A stretch of 64,000 bases of DNA from CAZSAA01 sp964604915 (lineage in GTDB: Bacteria; Patescibacteriota; Patescibacteriia; Patescibacteriales; UBA12465), in assembly GCA_964604915.1 (NCBI GenBank), contig CAZSAA010000001.1:1-64000 (forward strand). Reading direction: 5' to 3'. The notes under the pieces were generated by a model, which saw only the letters and a program-made list of their open reading frames with translations, was not told the DNA's origin and made no database searches. The first letter of the stretch is position 1; every line of letters starts with the position of its first letter. Position numbers and translations under genes: made by a program. Below, one piece after another: positions 39,920-48,275 of the stretch.

Positions 39920-40309
39920 CTAGGTCTTCTGGACCTTGGTCTTGCCACTACCGGCAGTCATGCGCCTATTGCCGCGGACAGTCCGGCTATTAGTCTTGGT
40001 CCGCTGACCTCTAGCTGGCAAATGTTTGGCATGCCTGGAGCCACGATATGAATTGATCTCGCGCAAACGCTTGATGTTGCTCTGGACTTCGCGCCGAAGG
40101 TCGCCTTCGACCACAAATTTCTTCTCGACGATCTCGCGCAAGCGGTTAGCGTCATCTTCCTGGAGATCGCTCACGCGGATATCAGGGCTGACGCCAGCGG
40201 TCGCCAATATCTTCTTGGAACGGGTAGGGCCGATGCCATAGATATAGGTGAGGGCGATTTCTATTCTTTTGTCGTTCGGAATGTTTACTCCCGCGATTCT
40301 TATAGCCAT
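39920..40309 (-). CDS. rpsM: 30S ribosomal protein S13 (uS13)
   Basis: 129 residues; [20 protein letters not shown] and [14 protein letters not shown], then [20 protein letters not shown] and [10 protein letters not shown] as the tRNA-contacting tail. Follows rpmJ. Confidence 0.98.
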   Translation of the reverse strand: MAIRIAGVNIPNDKRIEIALTYIYGIGPTRSKKILATAGVSPDIRVSDLQEDDANRLREIVEKKFVVEGDLRREVQSNIKRLREINSYRGSRHAKHLPARGQRTKTNSRTVRGNRRMTAGSGKTKVQKT

Positions 40310-40319
40310 AATTAGTGTT

Positions 40320-40352
40320 GGCCCGGATACCTAATAAAAGAGGCGTCCGGCC
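40320..40352 (-). promoter_or_regulatory. Hairpin in the rpmJ-rpsM spacer
   Basis: Minus-strand GGCCGGA / TCCGGGCC, seven pairs with one bulged base, loop of about 18 bases, 10 bases before the rpsM ATG. In E. coli the S4-regulated pseudoknot is at the same place (rpsM leader); whether this is equivalent is unknown. Confidence 0.45.
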
Positions 40353-40359
40353 TGATTAT

Positions 40360-40473
40360 TTATCCTTGTCTTTGTTTGTGCTTGGGATTCTTGCAGATCA
40401 CGTGGACGCGACCCTTCCTCCTGACAGTCTTGCAATCCTTACAGATCGCTTTGGCGCTCGCTCTTACTTTCAT
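40360..40473 (-). CDS. rpmJ: 50S ribosomal protein L36 (bL36)
   Basis: 37 residues, [20 protein letters not shown] and then [17 protein letters not shown]: the classical zinc-binding L36 with C-x-x-C, C and H. It lies between infA and rpsM as in most bacteria. Too short for usual ORF cut-offs. Confidence 0.97.
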   Translation of the reverse strand: MKVRASAKAICKDCKTVRRKGRVHVICKNPKHKQRQG

Positions 40474-40484
40474 AAAACTTTTCC

Positions 40485-40510
40485 GGCGGGAAAGATGACT
40501 CTTTCCTGCC
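40485..40510 (-). promoter_or_regulatory. Hairpin in the infA-rpmJ spacer
   Basis: 11-bp stem GGCAGGAAAGA / TCTTTCCCGCC (one G-U) with a 4-base loop, followed by GGAAAAGTTTT and the rpmJ ATG. The GGAAAAG could serve as ribosome-binding site directly below the stem. Confidence 0.5.
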
Positions 40511-40546
40511 TAGGTTATATCTTCATTATTATCTTTTCTATCCTGA

Positions 40547-40789
40547 TTAAAGCCGATAGGTGATACGGCCCTTGCCGAGGTCGTAGGGGCTTATCTGCAC
40601 CTTCACTTTATCGCCTGGCAGCAGCCTGATCTTGAACATCCTCATCTTCCCGGATAGGTGAGCCAATATCTCGTGCCCGTTCTCGAGCATTACCCGGAAA
40701 GTGGCGGCGGGCATCAGTTCTAGCACCTCGCCTTGTAGCTCGATGAAATCCTTGGAATTAAGAGCGGCTGAATTGTTAGCCTGTGGCAT
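40547..40789 (-). CDS. infA: Translation initiation factor IF-1
   Basis: 80 residues; S1-like OB fold with [36 protein letters not shown] and [21 protein letters not shown]. Eight extra residues precede the usual start. First gene of the operon, behind a consensus promoter and a terminator-like leader. Confidence 0.97.
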   Translation of the reverse strand: MPQANNSAALNSKDFIELQGEVLELMPAATFRVMLENGHEILAHLSGKMRMFKIRLLPGDKVKVQISPYDLGKGRITYRL

Positions 40790-40808
40790 TGTTTATGTAA
40801 ACTTAACA

Positions 40809-40844
40809 CAAAAAAAATGATAAAAGCTTGAACTCGCTTTATCA
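40809..40844 (-). promoter_or_regulatory. Terminator-like hairpin in the infA leader (candidate attenuator)
   Basis: Minus-strand TGATAAAGC / GCTTTTATCA, nine pairs with one bulged T, 8-base loop, followed immediately by eight or nine T. It is 20 bases before the infA ATG, inside the leader that starts near 40902. As a bare sequence it is one of the best intrinsic terminators in the window, yet it precedes an essential operon. Confidence 0.6.
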
Positions 40845-40908
40845 AGATTTCCGGTTAAAATTTATTATTGTTTTTTCAATAATTTTTCCTTTTTTATTGA
40901 TGTTAATG

Positions 40909-40937
40909 ATTATATAGATAAGTCGTTAAACTGTCAA
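40909..40937 (-). promoter_or_regulatory. Perfect-consensus sigma70 promoter of the infA-rpsI operon
   Basis: Minus-strand TTGACA (40937-40932), 17-base spacer, TATAAT (40914-40909): an exact match in both boxes and spacing. The 269-base gene-free stretch 40790-41058 otherwise holds the attenuator-like leader and an upstream GACTTCT / AGAAGTC hairpin (40943-40962). Confidence 0.88.
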
Positions 40938-41058
40938 TACTAGACTTCTTCCCTAGAGAAGTCCCACCCTTTATCCCGGGAAATGCGCAAATCGCGTAAT
41001 TGACTGAAGGCTGTCCATTCCTATTCTAAATATGCATATTGCGTTCTAGACATCCTCA

Positions 41059-43992
41059 TTATCCCTGTTCATCGTCGTCCCAATCTTCTTGCACGTCATT
41101 ATCATTCTCAGCTTCTAAGAAATACCCGTCAAACCGATTATATTTATTACCTAGTTTGCAGAGAACCCTTCCTGTCGGGAAAACCTCCAAATCATTGTTA
41201 TCTGGACCCTGGATAACAGTTTTTACATTTACCGCTCTGGCGTAATCATTAACATATTTAGCAATGACCTTTTTAAGTTTATCCGGATAATTATTGGTAT
41301 ATTCGGTATTAGCCTCAATATTATCGATTACCAGCACCGGATCGCCGCCCTTATTCTTCTCACCAATAAAGGCCCAACAGACAACCACCGGGGAATCGGT
41401 CTTTTCGTCATAGACCACGATATTCTGCATGCCTAAATCGGTCACATAATCAGCGATCGGAGATTCGGCACCATGATATTCGCTGTCGATACAGATACAG
41501 CACGGGCAATAATTGCCGAGATAAAGATCCCTTGTCCGGCGTGAAGCGATAGATATCCTCATTTCCCGGCCGTTTAACCCTCGTTCGTCTTCATCCGACC
41601 TATAGAAGATGCCCTTCAGAGTATTCTTGTCTACATCATAATGACTAAATTCCTCGCCAAGCGTTTCCCTGATTTCTTGAAGCAAAGAATCGACGCGTTC
41701 TTGACCTAAGCTAGGAGCGATAGATTCTCGCAGCTTATCTTCATATGACTCGAAAAACGATTCGAACTCCTTAAAACTATCCCGTAATTGAGACTTACTT
41801 TTTTCCAGGCTCTCCTTTTCCTTAATCAGTTCTTTGCGGGTTTTGGTAGCCTCAAGCCTTGCTTCCACTTGGAGACAAGTGTCATGAGACCGGAAGATAT
41901 TCTCAATCATTGATTTCAAACGGAAGATATCGCTTTGTATCTTATCCCATACGCCAACCGGCTTAATGGTGGCCGCCTTGGCTTCCAAGCTAGCCAAGCC
42001 CCTCCTCATGCCTTCAGCCCTCTTACTATCCGTTTCCCCCTCAATCCTTTGCTTTAATTCTCCTATCTTCTGCTTTACCGTTTTCGTTTCTTGATTAGGG
42101 ACAAAGGAAGCCTGGAGCTCTACTTTATAATATGAAAGAGCGTTAACGATAGAAGATTCGTATTTACCCAGTGTTTCCTTGATGCGCGTAATCGGAGTCT
42201 TAATCTGGTCAGAGAATCTAACATTTTCTTCATCACCTAACGTAAAATATGTCTCCTCGCTATAATTCAACCACTGTTCGCTGTCCACCCCTCTGTCTTT
42301 CAACTCATCAACTATTTCTTGATTGTTAGAAAAAGAAATTAGCTTTTCTTGCATAAGGCGTCTGAATTCTATCGAATCCTTATCGATATCCGGGTTTTCT
42401 CGCAATATATCTGCCTCATTGCCAAAAAGCTCCCTAATATTACTTTTGGCCTCCTTATCAAATTTTCTAAATTTGATTATCAGCCGACTGCCATAACGAG
42501 GATTATCCGTCAGAGCTTCCAATAGGAATGGATTATCATTGATGCACTCTTTTAATTTACCTAATTTACTCTGGATAGCCAAAACATCCAACAATAACTC
42601 TGAGGATTTAGCCATCTGAGCAGCTAATTTAGGAATCATCGTTTCTATCTCCGCCATGAATTCGGGGTAGCAATCTTTTATAACTTGATATAAGTCCAAG
42701 GGCGCCAAATTAAACTTATCTATATTCTTTATCACCTCATTCTTTTGTCCTGCCCTAATAAGTGTAAAAAAGATTTCCCGATAATCCAGGCCGACAAACT
42801 TGTCTAGATTATCAGCTACCTTGCCGCCATTGCCAGCCTCAAACAATTTTAGAGCAACTTTTTGATCAAGACCGATAAACTTGTCTAAGTGATTAGCTAC
42901 TTCTTTGCCTTGATCGGCCTTGATCAATTTGAGGGCGACTTCTTTATCAAGGCCAATAAATTTGTCTAAATAATAAATTACTAAATTGCCGTCACCAGCA
43001 TCAATCAATTTGAGAGCGATTTCTCGGTGATCGGAACCGATAAACTTATCTATATTTTTAGCTAAACGATAACCTTCACCAACCTCAAATAATTTGAGGG
43101 CGACTTCTTTATCAAGGCCAATAAATTTGTCTAGATTATAGGCTACTTCATCGCCTTTACCAACCTCAAATAATTTGAGGGCGATTTCCCGATGATCAAG
43201 GCCGACAAACCTGTTGCCTAAAAAATCAGTTACTTCTTCTACTCTACTTTCTCTGCCTCTGCTGGCCTCAATCATTTTAAGGACGATTTCCCGACGATCA
43301 AGGCCAATAAACTTATTTAGATTATAAGCTAAACACCAACTATCATTAGCCTCAATAAATTTAAGGGCGATTTCTTTATCAAGATCAAGACCAATAAACT
43401 TATCTATATTTTTAACTAAATACGAACCTCCATTAGCCTTAATAAATTTAAGGGCAATTTCCCGATAATCCAAGCCGATAAACTTATCTAGATTAGCAGC
43501 TACCTCTTTGCAAAGGCCAGGCCTAATCAATTTGAGAGCAACTTCTTTATCAAGACCGATAAACTTATCTAGATTACAGGCTACCGCGACGTCGTTGCCA
43601 GTCCCAATCAATTTGAGAGCGATTTCTCGGTGATCGGAACCGATAAACTTATCTATATTTTCAGCTAAATGCCAACCTTTATCAGCCTCAATAAATTTAA
43701 GGGCGATTTCTTTATCAAGATCAAGACCAATAAACTTGCCTGGATTATCAACTACCTTGTCGCCATAGTCATTCCAAATCAATTTGATGGCAAATTCTTT
43801 ATCAAGACCTGAGAAAGATTTTATATTATCAACAAAAGTTTGCAGTTTCCCGTTTTCCCAAAGATATAAGGCAAAATCATTGTCTAAATCAATCTTTTCC
43901 GAGAGCTTCTGTTTAATTTCTTCGTCAGAGTATTCTTTTTGTTTAGGCGCCTCGGTTATTTTGTTTTTCCTAAAGCTTTCTTCGTTTACCAT
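41059..43992 (-). CDS. 977-aa protein with 13 tandem helical repeats and a unique C-terminal domain
   Basis: I do not recognise this protein. Residues 1-59 are charged. Residues 60-426 are thirteen units of 27-29 residues (one of 34) with consensus F-I-G-L-D-x-E-I-A-L-K-L-I-x-A-G-x-G-x-x-V-A-x-N-L-D-K, a probable two-helix solenoid. Residues 430-800 are helical and partly coiled coil (ETKTVKQKIGELKQRIEGE; TRKELIKEKESLEKSKSQL). Residues 805-977 form an alpha/beta domain with a cysteine cluster C-P-C-C-I-C at 829-834 and the segment PVLVIDNIEANTEY, followed by an acidic tail. No signal peptide, so cytoplasmic. It follows alaS by 25 bases, with AT-richer sequence than the mur genes upstream. Confidence 0.85.
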   Translation of the reverse strand: MVNEESFRKNKITEAPKQKEYSDEEIKQKLSEKIDLDNDFALYLWENGKLQTFVDNIKSFSGLDKEFAIKLIWNDYGDKVVDNPGKFIGLDLDKEIALKFIEADKGWHLAENIDKFIGSDHREIALKLIGTGNDVAVACNLDKFIGLDKEVALKLIRPGLCKEVAANLDKFIGLDYREIALKFIKANGGSYLVKNIDKFIGLDLDKEIALKFIEANDSWCLAYNLNKFIGLDRREIVLKMIEASRGRESRVEEVTDFLGNRFVGLDHREIALKLFEVGKGDEVAYNLDKFIGLDKEVALKLFEVGEGYRLAKNIDKFIGSDHREIALKLIDAGDGNLVIYYLDKFIGLDKEVALKLIKADQGKEVANHLDKFIGLDQKVALKLFEAGNGGKVADNLDKFVGLDYREIFFTLIRAGQKNEVIKNIDKFNLAPLDLYQVIKDCYPEFMAEIETMIPKLAAQMAKSSELLLDVLAIQSKLGKLKECINDNPFLLEALTDNPRYGSRLIIKFRKFDKEAKSNIRELFGNEADILRENPDIDKDSIEFRRLMQEKLISFSNNQEIVDELKDRGVDSEQWLNYSEETYFTLGDEENVRFSDQIKTPITRIKETLGKYESSIVNALSYYKVELQASFVPNQETKTVKQKIGELKQRIEGETDSKRAEGMRRGLASLEAKAATIKPVGVWDKIQSDIFRLKSMIENIFRSHDTCLQVEARLEATKTRKELIKEKESLEKSKSQLRDSFKEFESFFESYEDKLRESIAPSLGQERVDSLLQEIRETLGEEFSHYDVDKNTLKGIFYRSDEDERGLNGREMRISIASRRTRDLYLGNYCPCCICIDSEYHGAESPIADYVTDLGMQNIVVYDEKTDSPVVVCWAFIGEKNKGGDPVLVIDNIEANTEYTNNYPDKLKKVIAKYVNDYARAVNVKTVIQGPDNNDLEVFPTGRVLCKLGNKYNRFDGYFLEAENDNDVQEDWDDDEQG
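42715..43815 (-). repeat. Tandem coding repeat, 13 units of about 81-87 bp
   Basis: Encodes residues 60-426 of the 977-aa protein. Units differ by about 30 percent of residues, but the segment F-I-G-L-D/S-D and the ending N-L/I-D-K are nearly constant. Two subtypes alternate, with G-L-D-K-E-V and G-S/L-D-H/Y-R-E-I, suggesting duplications of blocks of two or more units. Confidence 0.85.
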
Positions 43993-44017
43993 ATAAGCGA
44001 ATGATTAAATTTATCAC

Positions 44018-45817
44018 TCATTTCAGCACCGCCTTGATGCGGCGCACGCCGGAACTGGAGGATTCTTCCTTAAGTATCCGGAAATGCCCCAATTCACCGG
44101 TATTTTCCACATGCGGTCCGCCACAGATTTCCCGAGAGAATATCCCGTCCCACTGGGCGCTCATTTTCCCGTTATTGTGTCCGGCCGTATAGACCTTCAC
44201 TCTCTCCCCGTACTTGGAGTCGAAGACGCCAGCCGCGCCGGTCTGTCTCGCTTCTTCAAGCGTCATCTCTTCCGGAGCCATGTCCAGCTTTGCCTCGATC
44301 GCCTCGTTAACGAGCCGTTCGACTTCGCCTATCTGCTCAGGCGTCACCTTCTCCGGATGACTGAAATCAAAACGCAGGCGCTCAGCCGTGATATTGCTTC
44401 CCTTCTGATTAACATGCTCCCCCAATACTTTCCTCAGAGCGGCCAACAACAAGTGTGCGGCAGTATGCAGGCGGGTAGTCTCGACGCTATGGTCGGCCAA
44501 GCCGCCTTTGAATACGCCAGCGGAAGCGGTCCGGGAAAGCTCCTGATGCTTCTTTAGTTCCGCCTCAAATCCTTCTATATCTACTCCCATTCCCTTTTCC
44601 TTGGCGAGTTCCTGAGTCATCTCCAGCGGGAAACCGTAGCTCTGATACAGATTGAAGGCGGTAACGCCATCGATGTCGCCCGAGAGCTTGGCAAATTCCG
44701 CCATCCCCTTTTCCAGAGCCTGGATGAACCGATCTTCCTCCTTATCCAATTCTTCCTTGATAGCCTCGATATTACCGACGATAGCCGGATACGCCTGACT
44801 ATACGTGTCCGCTACACTCTGGGCGATGAGCGAACAGAAATGTGTCTGGGAAATCCCTATCATCTTGGCATAGCGGATGGCTCGACGGATGAGCCGGCGG
44901 ACGATATAGCCCTGGCCGGTATTAGATGGGGTAACGCCATTCTCATCGCCGATGATGAAAGTAGCCGCTTTAAGGTGATCGGCGATGATACGCATAGCCC
45001 GTCTGGTTTCCCCTCCTTCCGCATACGACCGGGACGACAGCGCTTCGACCTTGGCAATGATATCCCGGAACAGGTCGGTCTGATAATTATCGCAGCTGTT
45101 TAGTACGGCGGTTACCCGTTCGAGTCCTAGGCCGGTATCGACGTTCTTCTGGGACAGCAGCTTGAAGCGTCCATCCGGCTGCTTCTCATATTCCATGAAT
45201 ACGTTATTCCATATCTCCACCCACCGGTCATTATCATCATTGAACGAGGCCGGCACCTTATCGGGATCGCCGGACCAATAGAAGATCTCGGTATCCGGAC
45301 CGCAGGGCCCGGTAAGGCCGGCTGGGCTCCACCAGTTATTCTTCTTGGGCAAGCGAGCGATGCGCTCCTCCGGAAAGCCCAAGGATAGCCAGAGGTCGTG
45401 AGACTCTTGGTCGAAGGGAGCGTCATCATCGCCAGCGAAGACTGAAACGGCCAAGCGCTGGATATCCAGACCCAGCCACTGGGGCGAAGTGAGGAATTCG
45501 AAGCTCCAAGCGATCGATTCCGCCTTGAAATAGTCCCCCAAAGACCAATTACCCATCATCTCGAAGAAAGTGTGATGCGTCTCATCGCCCACCTCGTCGA
45601 TATCGTCCGTCCGGATACACTTCTGAGCGTCGGCCAGGCGTTTTCCGGCCGGGTGCGGCTGACCAAGCAGATACGGCACGAGCGGATGCATGCCGGCGGT
45701 GGTAAACAAAACGGTCGGATCATTAGCCGGTATCAAGGAAGCGGATGAGATTATCGCATGCTCCTTGCTCCGGAAAAAATCCAGATATATTTGTCTCAAT
45801 TTATTGCCTTCTATCAT
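44018..45817 (-). CDS. alaS: Alanine--tRNA ligase, short form without C-Ala domain
   Basis: 599 residues against about 875 in E. coli. Aminoacylation core (LRQIYLDFFRSKEHAIISSA; THHTFFEMMGNWSLGDYFK; TGLGLERVTAVL), tRNA-recognition part (SNTGQGYIVRRLIRRAIRYA) and editing domain with its zinc/substrate residues (RLHTAAHLLLAALRKVLGEH; CGGPHVENTGELGHF) are all present. The protein stops right after the editing domain (SGVRRIKAVLK), so the glycyl-linker/DHHA1-like C-Ala domain is absent. Overlaps murB by four bases. Confidence 0.95.
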   Translation of the reverse strand: MIEGNKLRQIYLDFFRSKEHAIISSASLIPANDPTVLFTTAGMHPLVPYLLGQPHPAGKRLADAQKCIRTDDIDEVGDETHHTFFEMMGNWSLGDYFKAESIAWSFEFLTSPQWLGLDIQRLAVSVFAGDDDAPFDQESHDLWLSLGFPEERIARLPKKNNWWSPAGLTGPCGPDTEIFYWSGDPDKVPASFNDDNDRWVEIWNNVFMEYEKQPDGRFKLLSQKNVDTGLGLERVTAVLNSCDNYQTDLFRDIIAKVEALSSRSYAEGGETRRAMRIIADHLKAATFIIGDENGVTPSNTGQGYIVRRLIRRAIRYAKMIGISQTHFCSLIAQSVADTYSQAYPAIVGNIEAIKEELDKEEDRFIQALEKGMAEFAKLSGDIDGVTAFNLYQSYGFPLEMTQELAKEKGMGVDIEGFEAELKKHQELSRTASAGVFKGGLADHSVETTRLHTAAHLLLAALRKVLGEHVNQKGSNITAERLRFDFSHPEKVTPEQIGEVERLVNEAIEAKLDMAPEEMTLEEARQTGAAGVFDSKYGERVKVYTAGHNNGKMSAQWDGIFSREICGGPHVENTGELGHFRILKEESSSSGVRRIKAVLK

Positions 45818-46833
45818 ATAATATTGACTTCCTCCCTTAGTCTTATTTTGAACATATCATACACGTCTGCCTTGATTTTTTCAACTAGGTGCAGGACGTC
45901 TTTAGCGCTGCGTCCGCCATAGCTGACGATGATAAGGGCCTGCTTCTCGTATACGCCAGCCCGGCCCGAGCGCTTGCCCTTCCAACCCGCCCGTTCGATG
46001 AGCCAGCCCGCCGGTACCTTCACTTTCCCGCTCGGCAATTCGAAACCCTTTATGTCTGGGAATTTAGCGCGCAGCTTGGTAAAAGATGTTTGCGATATCT
46101 CCGGATTCTTGAAGAAAGATCCCGCACTAGGCAACTTGGCCGGATCAGGCAGCTTCCCCCTCCTTATCGCCCCAACCGCCCTGGCTACATCCTTGGCGCT
46201 AATCTTCTTTGTCCCTAATTCGGCCAGCTTCTCCTTGATATTGCCATAGTCGAGCTTCAATTGAGGATGTTTGGCTAGCCGGAAGGTCACTTGATAGATG
46301 AAATAGCGGCCTTTTAGCGAACGCTTGAAGATGCTGTCACGATAGCCGAACTGGCAATCCTGGTTGGAAAATATCCTTTCTTTTCCGGTCTTCAAATCGA
46401 AAGCGACGAGGTTGTATAGGGTATCCTTGGCCTCGACGCCATAGGCGCCAATATTCTGCACCGGTGCCGCCCCTACGGTACCGGGGATAAGATATAGGTT
46501 CTCTAGACCATAGGCACCGTGATCCAGGCAGAAATCCAGAAAACGCGTCCAATCTTCCCCGGCATTTGATGTGACAAAGATTTCTTCCTTATCTTCCTTG
46601 ACGATAGCCGCCCCTTCGATCTCGTTCTTTATCACCAACCCCCTAATACCATCGGCCAGAAGCATATTGGAACCGCCGCCGAGCACGAAGATCGGCTGCT
46701 TGGCTTCCCTGGCCCAAGCAATCGCTTCGAGCAAGTTCTCCTTGCTACGAACAATGACAAAATATTGAGCCTGGCCGCCGATCCGAAAAGTAGTATAGGG
46801 AGCGAGGCTGACGTTTTTCCTGATGCGTATCAT
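45814..46833 (-). CDS. murB: UDP-N-acetylenolpyruvoylglucosamine reductase MurB
   Basis: FAD/NADPH enzyme making UDP-MurNAc. 339 residues. YTTFRIGGQAQYFV, FVLGGGSNMLLADG for FAD binding, GLENLYLIPGTVGAAPVQNIG-type substrate loop and the catalytic serine region PSAGSFFKNPE are present, with the general-acid glutamate near the C-terminus. Four-base overlaps on both sides (murC upstream, alaS downstream). Confidence 0.96.
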   Translation of the reverse strand: MIRIRKNVSLAPYTTFRIGGQAQYFVIVRSKENLLEAIAWAREAKQPIFVLGGGSNMLLADGIRGLVIKNEIEGAAIVKEDKEEIFVTSNAGEDWTRFLDFCLDHGAYGLENLYLIPGTVGAAPVQNIGAYGVEAKDTLYNLVAFDLKTGKERIFSNQDCQFGYRDSIFKRSLKGRYFIYQVTFRLAKHPQLKLDYGNIKEKLAELGTKKISAKDVARAVGAIRRGKLPDPAKLPSAGSFFKNPEISQTSFTKLRAKFPDIKGFELPSGKVKVPAGWLIERAGWKGKRSGRAGVYEKQALIIVSYGGRSAKDVLHLVEKIKADVYDMFKIRLREEVNII

Positions 46834-48275
46834 ATCTTCTTCATATTATCTCTCAATATCCCTTCCCCAACGCGGAAGACATCGCCCGCTCCGAGCAAGA
46901 GCAGCACGTCATTCGGCTGCAAATCCTTAGCGAAATATGCCTGAGCCCTAACTAGATCCGGCAAGTACTTCAAGCCTTGCTTGCGCGAAGAAGCAATATT
47001 ATATTCCTTGATCGCCGCTAATAAATCTCGGCTCCCGATGCCCCCACTCTTTTCCCGAGCTGAACCATATATTTCCAGGATAGCCAAGTTATCGCAGTCA
47101 GAGAAACTCGTGACGAAATCCTTGAATAAGGCCTTGGTACGGCTAAAGGTATGCGGATGGAAGAGCACGCGCAAGCGCCGGTCGGGGAAATAGTCCCGAA
47201 AAGCCTTGATCGTCGCCTTTACCTCTGTCGGATGATGGCCGTAGTCATCATATATCAAGGCGCCGCCATATTCTCCTAGCCACTGCGCCCGCCTGGCCGT
47301 ACCCTTGAAACCGGCCAGATGGCGCCTGATAGCCTCGATCGATACGCCAAGCTCCTTGGCCGCCGCCGCGACCAGCAAAGCGTCCTTCACGTTGTGGATA
47401 CCGATGAGAGAGGTGGAAAAACGCCCCCAATCGTTGATAGAAAAGTATTGCTTGGCGCCTCGACGCTCATATGAATGAGCGATGAGGCTCTGATCGGAAA
47501 AGCCCCCCTTTTCCTGCTCATCAAGCCTCAGGAAGCAGCCGATTGCCCGCCCCGGACAATCAAGTGCCGAGCGCAAGCTGAGCTTGTCGTCACCATCGAA
47601 AACTAGCCAGCCGGATCGGGGCAAACGGGCGATGAAACGAACAAATACCTGATAGTATGAATCACGGGTACGAAAATAGTCAGGATGGTCGTAGTCGATG
47701 TTGGTAAGGAGGATACCGCGCGGTGATAAGTATTGCAGCTTATCGCGATATTCATCCGCCTCCGCTACCATGATGTCGGAAGTACCGACAAGCGAGCTCC
47801 CCCTAAACTGCGGCACCCGCGCCCCCACCAAGACGCTGGGTGACAACCCAGCTCTTTCCAGCACATATCCTAGCCAGGCAGAAACGGTGGTCTTGCCATG
47901 GCTACCACAAACCGCGATGCCGCGATATGAAGAGAAAACCTTCCCCAGAGCTTCGGCATACGTATAGACGGGAATATCCTTCTGCTGGAGCGCATATCCA
48001 AGTTCTTCATTCGTCTGGGGGAGATAGGCAGCGGAATATATGATAACCTCCGCTGTACTAGGAATATTATCAACCGAAAAACCTTCAAATACTTCTATCC
48101 CGGTCTTCTTCAGGACGGCATCCGTCATGAAAGTCTCAAAACCGTCCGAGCCAGACACCTTGGTCCCCTGCTCGGACAAGAACTGGGCGAGCATGGTCAT
48201 GCCGACGCCCTTGATACCGATAAGGTAGACTTCTTTCCAGATTTTCCCTTTATCTTTTTTCATATCATTTCTCAT
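46830..48275 (-). CDS. murC: UDP-N-acetylmuramate--L-alanine ligase MurC
   Basis: Adds the first amino acid of the peptidoglycan stem. 481 residues from 48275 (an ATG at 48263 avoids overlap with murG and is equally possible). YLIGIKGVGMTMLAQFLSEQ is the N-terminal nucleotide fold; VCGSHGKTTVSAWLGYVL is the ATP loop; YDDYGHHPTEVKATIKAF and FHPHTFSRTKALFKDF are Mur-ligase signatures specific to MurC. Murein peptide ligase (Mpl) is the main alternative, but the mur context favours MurC. Confidence 0.93.
   Translation of the reverse strand: MRNDMKKDKGKIWKEVYLIGIKGVGMTMLAQFLSEQGTKVSGSDGFETFMTDAVLKKTGIEVFEGFSVDNIPSTAEVIIYSAAYLPQTNEELGYALQQKDIPVYTYAEALGKVFSSYRGIAVCGSHGKTTVSAWLGYVLERAGLSPSVLVGARVPQFRGSSLVGTSDIMVAEADEYRDKLQYLSPRGILLTNIDYDHPDYFRTRDSYYQVFVRFIARLPRSGWLVFDGDDKLSLRSALDCPGRAIGCFLRLDEQEKGGFSDQSLIAHSYERRGAKQYFSINDWGRFSTSLIGIHNVKDALLVAAAAKELGVSIEAIRRHLAGFKGTARRAQWLGEYGGALIYDDYGHHPTEVKATIKAFRDYFPDRRLRVLFHPHTFSRTKALFKDFVTSFSDCDNLAILEIYGSAREKSGGIGSRDLLAAIKEYNIASSRKQGLKYLPDLVRAQAYFAKDLQPNDVLLLLGAGDVFRVGEGILRDNMKKI

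Noticed and set aside
40943..40962. Terminator upstream of the infA promoter
   Set aside because: The stem GACTTCT / AGAAGTC has no T run on either strand, and the 977-residue gene downstream on the minus strand is far past it; left as an unexplained hairpin.
42715..43815. CRISPR array or satellite repeat
   Set aside because: Repeats are in-frame protein repeats of 81-87 bp with no spacers, inside an intact 977-codon gene.
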